Assembly (NCBI GenBank): GCA_033064195.1
Contig: JARBJD010000427.1
Location: forward strand, 1-53,633
From: Blattamonas nauphoetae
Lineage: Eukaryota > Preaxostyla > Oxymonadida
Direction of reading: 5' to 3'
Length of the DNA: 53,633 bases
In this document: positions 8,756 through 19,740 of the stretch, in pieces
How the letters are laid out: every line of letters begins with the position of its first letter
How positions within the stretch are numbered: the stretch's first letter is position 1
Program-made: the position numbers and the translations under genes
Notes under the pieces: generated by a model
The model's input: only the letters and a program-made list of their open reading frames with translations
Database searches by the model: none
What the model was told of the DNA's origin: nothing

Positions 8756-11209
8756 TTAATACAAATTTAAAAATTCAAAAATGAAAATTCTTTCATTGAT
8801 TTCTCAGTTTTGGATTTTTCGTTGAAATCGAGGATCAATGGGTTCGATCACTCATTTCTCACAAGTGATAGTTTCGTTCTGATTCTTCGCGTTTCGGAAT
8901 CTCCTGAAGTTGGAGATCATCATGGTATGCTCCGTTTTTTACTTTTTCCGAACTTTTGCAGAGTTATGCGGAGTTTCAGGATCGGTCGTGGATCTCGGAA
9001 CTTTTACGGAAAAACGAGTATGCCGCTTTCATTTTCTCCTTATTTCAGCTCTGTTCTCTCTGTTTATGGTTGAATTGTCACCAATTTTGCACTAGTTATG
9101 TTTTCATTTTTGGTCCCACTTCCGTCTTCATTTTCTCGTTGTTTGCTCTTTTTTACCACTTCATTCATGTTTCTTTCTCTGTAACTTTTTCTCAAATACA
9201 ACACACTAATTCTCGTTTACTGAGTTTTCCGGACTTTTGCAGAGATCCCCCATTCAACGGCTCACTTCATATCTCGGTATTTTTCCGGAAAATCCAACAT
9301 TTCACGTACATTTTTGAATCATTTTCGTTGTTTTTAAGAGAGATAAACCGGAACGCAGACCTAATTTTCACTATTGGTGTCACATTTCACACCGTTTTCA
9401 CGATCGTCAATTTCCCTCTCAGTTTCATACTTGCCCGTTTCATTGTTGGTTGTTTCGCTTTCTTTTACTCTGTTTTTGTGAAAACAGTGATGAAAATTGC
9501 AACAAAATGATGTGCTAGTGAAGTGAGAACGGCCCACAAAATGGAAGTGAGATGAGCAAAATGAAGAGGAATGGTGAAGAGATCAAATGTGAAATGGGGA
9601 GAGAAAGTGATGAAATGAAAGGGACTACAGTCGGTTTTGAAGTGACAAAAACGGTCAAAAGTTGAGAAGTGAAAACATGAAAAAGTGACTTTATGAGAGA
9701 ACTATCCGACAAAATCTCCTCAAAATTCGAGCACACCTTACTCATACCGTGAGAAAGAAGGATTTGCAGTGAAAATCGGATCAAAAAATCTATAGTGTCA
9801 AAATGTTGGTGCAAGTGTTACGTCAGAGGTGTGATCGAAGAACCAACAAAATGAAACTAAGGAAAAGCGCTATACGTCTCGCGTTGACTTATGTTCGTTA
9901 AAATGATGCAATAACGGAGTAAATGAAGTGAAAGTAGTGAAATGTGAAAATTCATAAAAAAGTGTCCGAATGTAGAGGTGTCAAAAGTTTTCAGAGATGA
10001 ATGACACAAAAAGACGCCAACTAGCGTTTTCACACCCAAAAACACCATAAGACGACGAAAAGTGATCAAAAGGACATAGTCCCGAACGTCCATACCTTTT
10101 CTAAAAAAATCTCGAAAAACGCGAAAAAACCTCAATGGGTCGGATCAAACCAAAAATCTCAGAAGTGCTTTTTATCGAAAATCCTACCTTTCAAAATGAT
10201 TTCCGTCACAATCAAACGTGTTTGAACACAATTTGAGACATTAAGCGGTTCATAGAGGCGAAATCTGAACATCGACTTTTTCGTCACTTTTTGGACCTAA
10301 GTTCGGTACACAGTTCGACGAATTCCCAACCGATTTTCATCAGGATTGTCTTGATCGATGACCGACAGTGTCCCCGAGATTTTAGAATTTTTTGCAGAAT
10401 TTTTCGAAATGGTTCTCACTTTGGATTTCAGTGATTTGTGGTCAAAAATAGATTTTCAGTGTTTTCATGACCTATCATGGTACTTTCTCAAGTGAGGACG
10501 GTCTCCAAAATACAACCAATTGTCTAAGCGAACGTAATACTCATTCTTTGTTCGTAAATCGCGATATTTGAATGGCTCAAGTACCTTTTTGTATGTTCCA
10601 ATGAGTTCACAATTCTCTTTTTTCAATTCATTTTCAACAAACGATTGTGTGTATCGTTTTCGTTTGTTCTGATGAGTTCTGAATCCTTTCATCCATTTTG
10701 ATGGGATCACTATCCATTCGACTCCTTCATGTCGATATGTTACTGGAGTACTTGAATGAGTGTATTCAGAAATGAGTTCACAATTCTCATTTTTCATTGA
10801 TTCAATAAGCTTCTCTTTTGTACAACGATTTGCTGGTCGAAGATATTTCTGACGATTCAGATGTGGTCTGTATCCTTTGACGAAACTATTGACGTACACT
10901 TGATAAGTTTCATCTGGTTTCTCTTCGAGGTAGTATTCGAAAGTACTTCCAGTGAGATATGTTGTTCCTTGTCGATTGAGAGTTGGAGGTGATTTCATTT
11001 TCAAATTATCTTTCTCGAGAATTTCTAGGAGTTGTGTTGGTGTCAAGACGCTGCTCATTTTATACAAATTAAAAAATTGAATAAAAAAAGAAATCGACTT
11101 TGTTTTCTGAAAGTACTCAAAATTTGCTTCAAAAAAGACACTTTTCAAGAGGTCCGTTTTTCGCCTTTATTTTTGAATTTACAGCAAAATATTGACTACT
11201 CTGAAATGT
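8615..11209 (-). repeat. Polinton terminal inverted repeat, right end of copy A
   Basis: The reverse complement matches 39031-41612, the left end of copy B. The inner edge is sharp: similarity stops after TTCATGAGGGA. The outer edge is gradual and ends near 11209. Coding parts (10465-11058 and the 129-aa gene) and non-coding parts (for example 10140-10440) are both conserved, which marks it as one repeat rather than separate gene homology. The region 8800-10440 between the two genes holds no convincing gene. It contains two related stretches starting TTTTCCGAACTTTTGCAGAG-like at about 8945 and 9225. Confidence 0.88.
10465..11058 (-). CDS. Polinton A TIR-encoded three-repeat protein (197 aa)
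   Basis: The start is taken at the ATG at 11058, because the copy-B gene has an ATG at the same place and both follow an AT-rich leader; the frame also extends upstream without an ATG. The protein has three units of about 50 residues with a shared end pattern (GYRPHL, GFRTHQ, GDRPHL) and NENCELISEY / KENCELIGTY cores. No membrane, zinc or known catalytic motif is seen. Being inside the TIR, the gene should occur twice per element. It could bind DNA ends, but that is inference only. Confidence 0.78.
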   Translation of the reverse strand: MSSVLTPTQLLEILEKDNLKMKSPPTLNRQGTTYLTGSTFEYYLEEKPDETYQVYVNSFVKGYRPHLNRQKYLRPANRCTKEKLIESMKNENCELISEYTHSSTPVTYRHEGVEWIVIPSKWMKGFRTHQNKRKRYTQSFVENELKKENCELIGTYKKVLEPFKYRDLRTKNEYYVRLDNWLYFGDRPHLRKYHDRS

Positions 11210-11765
11210 CAATATTTTCAGTAGTAAGTGAGATGGAAATTAGAATGAGTCATATTAAAAAAAATCCATTGGCTTTGAGATTCAAATTGATTTCTCGTTC
11301 CAATTCTCCTAGGAGTATCACCTATGCCAGTTTGGTTCCCATTTCGCTTATACCACTACTCATGACCGATTATCATCCCGTCGAAGAGACCCGGAAGTGA
11401 TTTAGAGAACGAACGTTGGTACCAGGGTGAGATAGTTTGAAATTGTCATTCAATTGCACTAGCGGACAATGGAAAATCGAATGAATATGATGGAGGAACC
11501 AATATTGCCCTTTCAGTCTGAGGTTCAGGATCGTCCCATGACTCTCGGGATTGTGAATCGAAAGACGTTAAAATGTCGCAAATGATAGTTCTTGTCCCAG
11601 TGAACTGGATTACAGACACAGTACAGTCGTTTGAACTTCAGATTATCCTAATTATCGACTTATTCATGGAAATGAGAAAAGATCGATGACCCATAATTAA
11701 AAACTTCAATGTCATGACATGTCAACGCTTTTGAGAAAAACAGGGCTGTCATGTCATGTCAGACA
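11210..11765. other. Host spacer between Polinton A and the ARM-like array
   Basis: No convincing gene is seen. The stretch 11710-11765 is rich in overlapping palindromes (TGTCATGACA, TGACATGTCA) repeated on both sides of a short A-rich centre. The right edge is where similarity to the 5' flank of the array units begins (AAATGAGCCATCA), so a further unit to the left appears to have been truncated here. Confidence 0.5.
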
Positions 11766-12755
11766 GGTATAAATGAGCCATCATTGGGTACGAATCTTTC
11801 CTGCCTGGCATGTTCAACTTTCGTCAAGAGTTTCTCAATCAAAGTTCGCATGCGAACAATAATCAATTTCCAATGTAGTGATCAACGCAGGTGAAGCCAA
11901 TACTTTCGAATTGTGTAAAGTGAAGAGGTGAGAGAGTGTGATGGACGAACAAAACGACAAGGGACAATTCTCGTTCATGGCGAAGAGATGGCAAGAACAG
12001 AATTATTCCGAAAATGGCATGTTCACACAATTGGGCGCGAATTGGGCTGTGTTCAATGCCGATTCCGCCCATATCAGTGAAGAAGAGTTCGTGCTCAGAA
12101 AAACAAGAAATTGAGTCAGCAGGACAGAATGAGGGCAGGTCAATCCAACCGTATTCCATCGAAGAACGGCTCAACATCAGAAAATGACAACAGTGCAACT
12201 CCAAACTCGTCTGGTTGTGTTGGAAGTGACGAATGACGAATCGTCAATAAGAACGAATGTGAGGATATATCGACAAGGCCCAATGCACGCTGCTTGCTGG
12301 GATGGGAGAAAGAGAGAAAGGGAGGATGAAGAGATGAGACAAGAAAGGAGGAGGAGTGAAAGAAGAAGAATTCACAGAAAGTGCTGATGGCACAAACACA
12401 AGAAGCCCAAAAGAGCAAATACAAACTTCAAACAAATCGGGGATGGCCGTGGAATGGCTGAAACGTGGGGCACATCCCGTTTCGACGAGAAAACGAGACC
12501 TGTTCTTGAAATGGTCCAAAAGTCGAGATTGGGAAAGATAATCTGGTCACAATGCATCGTTGAGGGACACCAGGAATTGTTTGGAGAGAGGACGGTTGAC
12601 AATGTGACAGTCAAAGACAGTCGCGTTGTCAACGACGAACCCAAAAGAAGAAACCATTTTTGGACGATTCGAGGCAATCCCAGAATCTGATCGTCGGCAT
12701 CAGCAATCAGCACATTCCCAACATCCGAGGAGAGTCCGCAGAAACGAGTTTGCAG
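11766..12755. repeat. Array spacer 1
   Basis: This is the conserved non-coding block left of (3' to) gene 1. Landmarks shared with the other spacers are ACATCCGAGGAGAGTCCGC near 12720, a purine-rich tract at 12300-12375, and ACTCCAAACTCGTCTGGTTG near 12200. Open frames exist on both strands but change between units, so no gene is called. Confidence 0.75.
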
Positions 12756-13883
12756 TCATTCGAGAGAGGTTGCTTCGTCATCGTCTTCACTGTCTTCGTC
12801 ATCATCGTTTTCAGTCAATTCCACATTCGATCCCAGCAATTTCGAGATTGAATGACATTCATTGACAACCCATTCGCCATTTCCATCGCTCTTGTCGTGT
12901 TTCAGCATCTGTTCGAGTGTGTCTGCGAAGCCTTCCGAAAACAGAGCTTGCAGCATCAGTTTCCCAGATTGGGACACTTCTGGTCCTTCTCTCTTCCATT
13001 CATACAGCGAACGGTTGATGTCCATGAGAATACTCCAGAGATAACTCTCATCTTCGACGAACGAGAGACAATTTGAGAATGCCATCACAATCGGAGATGC
13101 GAGAATAAATTCCAATGTTGTACGATGAAAAGGACCGATTTTAATGAATTTGGCCAATAGAAACATGAAGGACTCGAGCAAGTCTCCATTGAGGATGTGC
13201 CGATTTGAGATCAGAAAGGTCACAAATTGAGACGATGGGATCACGACCTTCTGAAAGATCATTTCACGATGGTCGAATGCTTCGACTGCAACAGTGATGC
13301 CACGTTCACTGAGAGAGGATGTAGATGCGAGATCGACGAATCTGTCGATGATTCCGAGTAGTTCGTCGAATATCTCTTCGTTTCCTGAAATTTGCAGTGT
13401 GTGAGGTCGAACAGTCGTTAACAGTTTGGTGATGAGATCTGATTCCACAAGATGTAATCTGATTTTCATTGGTGAATGGGATGTTGTTTTGCGCAGGAAT
13501 GACAACGCTGCAGCAACCACAGTCGAGTGGGGAGATGACAGCAGAGTGAGAATACTCTCAACAAAGCCAGAAGGCGAGCCATCTGAAGAAGGAACGAGGT
13601 CACGCACGAGTTTCGCTGTATCATCTTCGTCGCCCCACATCGGTTCGAGGCCCTTCAAAAACTGGGCGGCTCTTTCCTGAAGGGCATTGTCAAAGTGATA
13701 TGACTCTTTCACGAGGGACACAAGCGAATTGTAAATTGTCGATTGGTCCTTGAATGACAAATCTGAATTGGGATCGAAATGCAGGAATGGTTCGTTGTTA
13801 ACCACGATAGTCGAAGGTGAATCCAGAGAACCATTCGATAAGACATCGTTTGAAGTCTTCAAAGAATCGGTTTCCTCTTTCAT
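12756..13883 (-). CDS. ARM-like repeat protein of oxymonad type, array gene 1 (open)
   Basis: This is an open frame of 375 residues from the ATG shared with array gene 4 (MKEETDSLKTSND); the longer frame upstream runs into conserved 5' flank. The protein has a conserved head (FDPNSDLSFKDQSTIYNSL), then helical repeats resembling armadillo/HEAT folds (FVESILTLLSSPHSTVV; FVTFLISNRHILNGDL; LEFILASPIVMAF). It ends in a very acidic tail (NDDDEDSEDDDE) that gene 4 lacks. No signal peptide or membrane segment is seen. I recognise the style as a large lineage-specific family of Blattamonas; its role is unknown, and protein-protein binding is the usual job of such folds. Confidence 0.85.
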   Translation of the reverse strand: MKEETDSLKTSNDVLSNGSLDSPSTIVVNNEPFLHFDPNSDLSFKDQSTIYNSLVSLVKESYHFDNALQERAAQFLKGLEPMWGDEDDTAKLVRDLVPSSDGSPSGFVESILTLLSSPHSTVVAAALSFLRKTTSHSPMKIRLHLVESDLITKLLTTVRPHTLQISGNEEIFDELLGIIDRFVDLASTSSLSERGITVAVEAFDHREMIFQKVVIPSSQFVTFLISNRHILNGDLLESFMFLLAKFIKIGPFHRTTLEFILASPIVMAFSNCLSFVEDESYLWSILMDINRSLYEWKREGPEVSQSGKLMLQALFSEGFADTLEQMLKHDKSDGNGEWVVNECHSISKLLGSNVELTENDDDEDSEDDDEATSLE

Positions 13884-14049
13884 TGAATCGGGAGGAGGAT
13901 CATCCCATTGTCCGTTTGTGATTTGAATCAAACAAACTCTTGAACAACAAACGAATTGTCCAAAAAAATGAAGATTAAGAGAAGAATGAAATGAATCATC
14001 ATTGGGCACGAATATCTTTCTGTCTGGCATGTTGTCCTTTCGTCGAGTA

Positions 14050-15051
14050 CAGGGTGTTCAGAAAGTAATGCTGGCAGGGTGGGCCGATCACCTCTCCACG
14101 AAAATGATTCGAAGCATCGACCATCTTTTTCCACATATATTTGATATTGATTTCCATAACTTTTGAAATCTCCTCAGTCTCATTGCTCATGTGTATCTGG
14201 GTAATTTTTTTTCAGATGTCACCTCACTTTTTTTAAGGGTTGATCATGACCAAAAAATTGTTACCTCTTTGACGAAATCGCAAAATAATCAATGAGTTGA
14301 AGACGTTGATTGAATAAAAGCCTTTTCCACCTCCTATTTCTGTTCACCCTCCACAATCAAGACATTTTGACGAGTGGCAAAAACCGAATCTATGTCGAAA
14401 AAAAACTCAAAGTACTTTTTCACCTCACCTAAATTACTGTTTTATCTTCCTTTTTCGAACAAACACCCCTTGCGGAGGACTGTGGAAAGAGTCGATCGAA
14501 GGTGACATCTGTCAGCGAGGCAATTGGTTTTTGGTTCTTCTGATTTTTTCAAAGGGTCGGATCTGCATCATTTCAACCCAATGTGATCCTTTTCCTCTTT
14601 TATCGTTGCTTTGACAAAAATCAACACTCAATAACACATAATCACAAATTGAAACGAACCTCCTTCCACGAAAAGGCAAGAATTGAAGAACCCCAGTTTG
14701 ATTGACCGTTGGTTGAGCCTTTTCCAGTGAGCTATTCCATTGAAACAACACATCGGTTGTGTTTTTATTCCGATTTATTGAGCCTCGTTGTCCTTATTGA
14801 ATCATATTGACACATTTCACGAAAAGAGCTCTGATCCGACCCTTTGAAAAAACCACAAGAACCAAAAACCAATTAGCTCGCTGACAGATATCATAAAAAA
14901 TCTGCCATATATTGAGGCAGATCTCGTTCAGGCAGCACCTTTAACGTTTTTCAAAGACCAATATTTGAAGAAAGAGACGTAGAATAGATGTAAAACGAGG
15001 CATTGACTCGTGATCGGCCCACCCTGCCAGCATTACTTTCTGAACACCCTG
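14050..15051. mobile_element. Tc1/mariner-like DNA transposon, 1002 bp
   Basis: Perfect or near-perfect inverted ends of about 45 bp (CAGGGTGTTCAGAAAGTAAT...) are flanked by TA at 14048-14049 and 15052-15053. Other array units have uninterrupted sequence at this point (TCGTCAAGAGTTTCTC-like), which confirms insertion. The minus-strand frame next to the left end (EINIKYMWKKMVDASNHF) weakly resembles the C terminus of a mariner-type transposase, so this may be a deleted relic. An inner inverted repeat lies at 14508-14562 and 14833-14892, probably a second small element inside. Confidence 0.85.
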
Positions 15052-15053
15052 TA

Positions 15054-16016
15054 GTTCTCAGTCGATGTCCGCATCCGAACAATACTCAATTTCAAAAACA
15101 GCTATCAACGCACATGAAGCCAGAATCTTCGAATTGTGGAAAGTGAATAGTTGAGAGAGAGATAGACGGGCAAAATGAGGCGTTGATTCTCGTTCATGGC
15201 GAAGAGACGATAAGAACAGAATTGTTCCGAAAATGGCATGTTCACACAATCGGGCGCGAGCTGGGCTTTGTTCAAGATCGGAACTGACCAGTTCAGCGAA
15301 ACAGAGTTCGTGCTCAGAAAAGCAAGAAATTGAGTCAGCAGGACAGAATAAGGGCAGGCCAATCCAACCGTGTTCCATCGATGAACGGCTCAACATCAGA
15401 AAATGACAACAGTGCAACTCCAAACTCGTCTGGTTGTGTTGGAAGTGACGAATGACGAAATGTCAATATGAACGAATGTGAAGATATGTCGACAAGGCCC
15501 AATGCACGCTGCTTGCTGGGATGGGAGAAAGAGAGAAAAGGAGGATGAAGAGATGAGACAAGAAAGGAGGAGGAGTGAAAGAAGAAGAATTCACAGAAAG
15601 TGCTGATGGCACAAACACAAGAAGCCCAAAAGAGCAAATACAAACTTCAAACAAATCGGGGATGGCCGTGGAATGGCTGAAACGTGGGGCACATCCCGTT
15701 TCGACGAGAAAACGAGACCTGTTCTTGAAATGGTCCAAAAGTCGAGAATGGGAAAGATAATCTGGTCACAATGCATCATTCAGGGACACCAGGAATTGTT
15801 TGGAGAGAGGACGGTTGACAATGTGACAGTCAAAGACAGCCGCGTTGAGAACGACCAACCCAAAAGAAGAAACCATTTCTGGACGATTGGAGGCAATCCC
15901 AGAATCTGTTCGTCGGCACCAGTAATCAACGCATTCCCAACATCCGAGGAGAGTCCACAGAAATGAGTTGGAATCATTTGAGAGAGGCGGCTTCGACGTG
16001 TCATTTGAGACTCAGC
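15054..16016. repeat. Array spacer 2
   Basis: This is the block 3' to gene 2, highly similar to spacer 1 over nearly its full length, including the purine-rich tract at 15520-15595. Its left end is joined to the Tc1/mariner-like insertion. Confidence 0.75.
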
Positions 16017-17091
16017 CTATTGCGGCCTTGTCACATTCAATCCCAGCATTTGCGAGCTTGAGAGACACGCTTGAGTAATAACGTAGCCATAATTTGCGTT
16101 CTCTCCGATCTTCAGAAGCCCTTCGAGTGTGTCTTCGAAGCCTTCCGAAAACACAGCTTGTCTCATCCGTTTCACAGATTGTGAGACTTCAGGACCTGCT
16201 TTCTTCCATTCTTTCAGCGAATTTTCGATGTTGATGACAGCACTCCAAATCGGAGAACTGAATTCAATCGATGAAAGAAGACTTGAAAATGTCTTCACGA
16301 TCGGAGATGCGAGAGCATAATCCAATGTTGGATGATGAAATGGACAGATTCGAATGAGTTAGCCCAGGAATAACGTAAAGCTGCTGGACAAGTTTCCATT
16401 GAGATGGCGTCGATTTGAGATCAGAAATGTCACAAATTGAGACGATGGGATTATAACCTTCTGAAAGACCATTTCACGACGGGTGAATGTGTTGACGGCG
16501 GAAATGAGGCTAAGTTCTCTGAGAGACGATGGAAGGGAAACATCGATGCAATTTCTGATGATCCAGACGAGATTGTCAAGAATCACCTCATTTCCTGATA
16601 TTGGCAGTGTGTGAGGTTGAACAGTCGCTAACACTTTGCTGATGAGATCAGATTCCAAGAGACGACATCCAACAGCAAATGATGAAATGCCTGTTGTTTC
16701 GTTGATGAAAGACATCGTTGCCTCAACTATAGTCGAATGGGGAGACGACAGTAGAATGAGAACGCTATCTACAAAGCCAGATGCCGATCCGGCTGAAGAG
16801 GGAACGAGGTCAGTGATGAGTCTGTTTGCCAGATTTTCGTCCCGTTTTGGTTCGAGGCTCTTCAAGAACTGGGCTGCTCTGTCCTGAAGTGCATTGTCGA
16901 ATGGGTCGTCGGTTTTCACGAGGGCAACAAGCGAGCGGTAAACGGCTGACTTGTCTTCAAACGACAATTTTGATTTCAAATCGAAAGACAGGAAACGGTT
17001 CTTCGTAAGCCACGATAGTGGAAGGTGATTCCTGAGAACTATTCGATAAGGCATCGTTGGAAGCTTTTGAAGTCCCTGATTCTTTTTCCAT
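16017..17091 (-). pseudogene. ARM-like array gene 2, broken
   Basis: This is homologous to genes 1 and 4 throughout. The N terminus (MEKESGTSKASND) is in one frame, and the main body in another after a frameshift near 16990. A stop then interrupts the body near 16359, before the C-terminal part (16017-16325). Residue changes are otherwise conservative, so loss of function looks recent. The 5' flank, with AATGGGATGATCCTCCT-type sequence, is kept. Confidence 0.82.
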
Positions 17092-17159
17092 TGAGAAGAG
17101 AGGAGGATCATCCCATTGTTCGTCCATGAAAGATAAACAACAAACCATCAAACAACAAA

Positions 17160-18639
17160 CGAATTGTCCGAAGAAATAAAATGAAGATTAAGAGAAGAAT
17201 GAAATGAGCCATCACTGGCAACGAATACATTTCTGCCTGGCATGGTGCAATTTGGACGGGAGTTTCTCATTCAATGTTCGTATCTGTACAATATACACCT
17301 TCCCAAACCAACTACCAACGCAGTCGAAGCCAATACTTTCGAATTGTGGAAAGTGAAGAGTTGAGAGTGTGAGAGACGGATAAAAAGAGGCGACGATTCT
17401 CGCACATGGCGAAGAGATGGTAAGAGCATTCTGATTCCGAAGATGGCATGTTGAAACAATTGGGCGCAAGCTGGGCTTTGTTCAAGATCGATATCGTCCA
17501 GTTCAGTGAAGAAGAGTTCTCGTTCAGAAAAGCAAGAAATTGAGTCAGCAGGACAGAATGAGGGCAGGCCAATCCAACCGTGTTCCGTCGAAGAACGGCT
17601 CAACATCAGAAAATGACAACAGTGCAACTCCAAACTCGTCTGGTTGTGTTGGAAGTGATGAACGACGAAAACACCAGCGCGGAATCCAATTCCAGCAGAG
17701 GAACGAGATGGCTGGTCATTCCAGTTCCGATTGTGCCAGCCGAGTTGTGGAGTCCATCCTGTCGTTTGGAGTGGAATGGACGGCGATCGGAAGAGATTGA
17801 CGACAGTGTTGAGAAGAGAGCGCGTTTGGATGTGTGTTGGCGTGATGGAGTTCCTCATCGTCTGAAAAGCGATTCAACGCGTGCACAGTCCAAAGGGCGA
17901 GAAATCGTGCGATCATTGATTCTCCCAAAAGTGTCATCTGAACAGCGCCTCGTGTGTTTCTCCGATCCTTCCTTTCCAGCAAATGACTATCCAACTTGGG
18001 TATTGTCCAGAATCGACACCAGAGAGCCGTTTGAGGGACCTGTTGACCCTCTGTTTCGCTTCGAGAAAAGAACACGCAGTTGAACGGCCGAAACCAGTTG
18101 CGCAACAAGCTGTTCCATACCTGACGATGTTACTAGCAGAGAAAACATTGTGTCGACAAACACACTCATCAGGAGTGTTTGGATTCTTCGATTTCGGATG
18201 GCTGTTTGTGGCTCTGTTTTAGGAACGAGAGTACTGACAGCGAGGATAGTCAACTGGCGGGATGATCATGAAACAGATCGGGGGTGGCTGTAGAATGGCT
18301 GAAATGCGGGGTGCATCCCACTTCGACGAGAAAAACGAGATGTGTTTCCGAGATGTCCAAAAGTCGAGATTGGGAAAGATAATCAGGTCACAATGCATCG
18401 TTGAGGGACACCAGGAATTGTGTGGAGAGAGGAAAGTTGACGATGTGACAGTCAAAGACAGTCGCGTTGTCAACGACGAACCCAAAAGAGCAGACCATTT
18501 CTTGACGATTGGAGGCGATCCCAGAATCTGTTCGTCGGCACCAGCAATCAGCGCATTCCCAACATCCGAGGAGAGTCCGCAGAAGTGAGTTGGAGTCATT
18601 CGAGAGAGGTTGCTTCGACGCGTCATTTGAGATGCATAG
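17160..18639. repeat. Array spacer 3 with replaced middle
   Basis: The left part (to about 17670) and right part (from about 18270) match the other spacers. The middle 600 bp does not and replaces about 245 bp of normal spacer. A 167-residue plus-strand frame (17580-18083) runs across the left junction, so its start belongs to the spacer; I do not call it a gene. No clear inverted ends or target duplication were found around the replaced piece. Confidence 0.65.
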
Positions 18640-19710
18640 TCAAAACCTTGTCACATTCGATCCCAGAGATTTCGAAATGGAGTGACAATCATTGTCAAAA
18701 AGGCAACTATAAGTTTTGCCCTGGTTGTTCATCATCATCTGTTCGAGTGTGTCTCCGAAGCCTTCTGAAAACAGAGCTTGCATCATCCGTTTCCCAGATC
18801 GAGCCACTTCACGGTTGTGTTTCTTCCATTCTTTCAGCGATTGGTTGATGTTGAAGAGAGGAATCCTGATACGAGAATTGTCTTCGACGAGCGTGAGACA
18901 ACTTGAGAATGCCATCACAATCGGAGATGCGATAACATATTCCAATGCTGGACGATGAAAAGGACCGAATCGAATGAATCTGTTCAATAGAGACATGAAG
19001 GGCTCGAGTAAGTCTCCATTGAGGATGTGCCGATTTGAGATCAGAAAGGTCAGAAACTGTGACGATGGGAGAACGACCTTCTGAAAGATCATTTCACGAT
19101 GGTTGAATATGTCGACTGCAGCAGTAACGCCAAGTTCACTGACATAAATCGGAAGTGCGAGTTCGAGGCAATAGATGATGACATTAACGAGCTTGCCAAA
19201 TATCGTTACATTTATTGACAGAGGCAGCGTGTGAGGTTGAGTAGTCGCCAACACTTTGGTGACGAGATCTGATTCGACAAGACGATGTCGAACAACAAAC
19301 GATGAATTGCAGATTGATTCGTACAGGAATGACAACGCTGCCTCAACCACTCTCGAATGTGGAGATGACAACAGAGTGCAAATGCTCTGAACAAACTCAG
19401 AAGACGATCCGGCTTAAGAGGGAACGAGGTCCGTGACGAGTTTCGCTGCAACTTCGTCATCTAATTTCGGTTCGAGATTCTTCAAGAATTGGACAGCATT
19501 GTCTTGGAGGGCATTGTCAAAGTGATATTCCACTTTCACGAGGGACACAAGCGAATTGTAAATTGTCGATTGGTCCTTGAATGACAAATCTGAAGTGGGA
19601 TCGAAATGCAGGAAAGGTTCTTCCTCATGCTTGGCAGTCGAATGTGTGTTGGTTGAACGATTCAAACAGGTGTCATTGATTTTGTTCAAAGGATCTGATT
19701 CTTCTTCCAT
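18640..19710 (-). pseudogene. ARM-like array gene 3, one premature stop
   Basis: The reading frame is kept over 357 codons from MEEESDPLNKIND to GSNVTRF. It is interrupted only by a TAA at about 19414-19416, where paralogues have a Ser codon (LVPSSAG). All repeats found in genes 1 and 4 are present. With the standard code this is a recently broken gene. Confidence 0.83.
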
Positions 19711-19740
19711 TCCAAACGAGGGAGGATCATCTCATTGGTC

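Larger units (their letters stand above)
1..11209 (-). mobile_element. Polinton/Maverick copy A, right-hand part
   Basis: A protein-primed PolB, a retrovirus-like integrase, an A32-type packaging ATPase and a long terminal inverted repeat together define a Polinton. The left part lies outside the window: base 1 matches about base 48437 of copy B, inside the 320-aa protein gene. The right edge is set by where the inverted similarity to the start of copy B fades, near 11209. Genes are AT-rich compared with the host DNA to the right. The copy carries about three breaks; the polymerase and ATPase frames are open. High identity to copy B suggests that both are fairly young. Confidence 0.93.

Noticed and set aside
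8810-10140. Frames in the TIR such as 8956-9510, with counterparts near 41004-41522 in copy B
   Set aside because: Similarity follows the DNA repeat; frames differ in length and start between copies, and the proteins are low-complexity Phe/Ser-rich.
11710-11765. Palindrome cluster (TGTCATGACA and relatives) as an inserted element or attachment site
   Set aside because: No duplicated flank or second copy is seen in the window; recorded only as a spacer feature.
12184-12713. Overlapping frames on both strands in the array spacers, for example the repeated minus-strand frame with SPNNSWCPSTMHCDQ
   Set aside because: They are repeated only because the spacers are duplicated; frames open and close at different places between units, with no conserved start.
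17580-18083. 167-codon plus-strand frame as a new gene
   Set aside because: Its first third is ordinary array spacer and the rest has no recognisable features; it arises at a junction.
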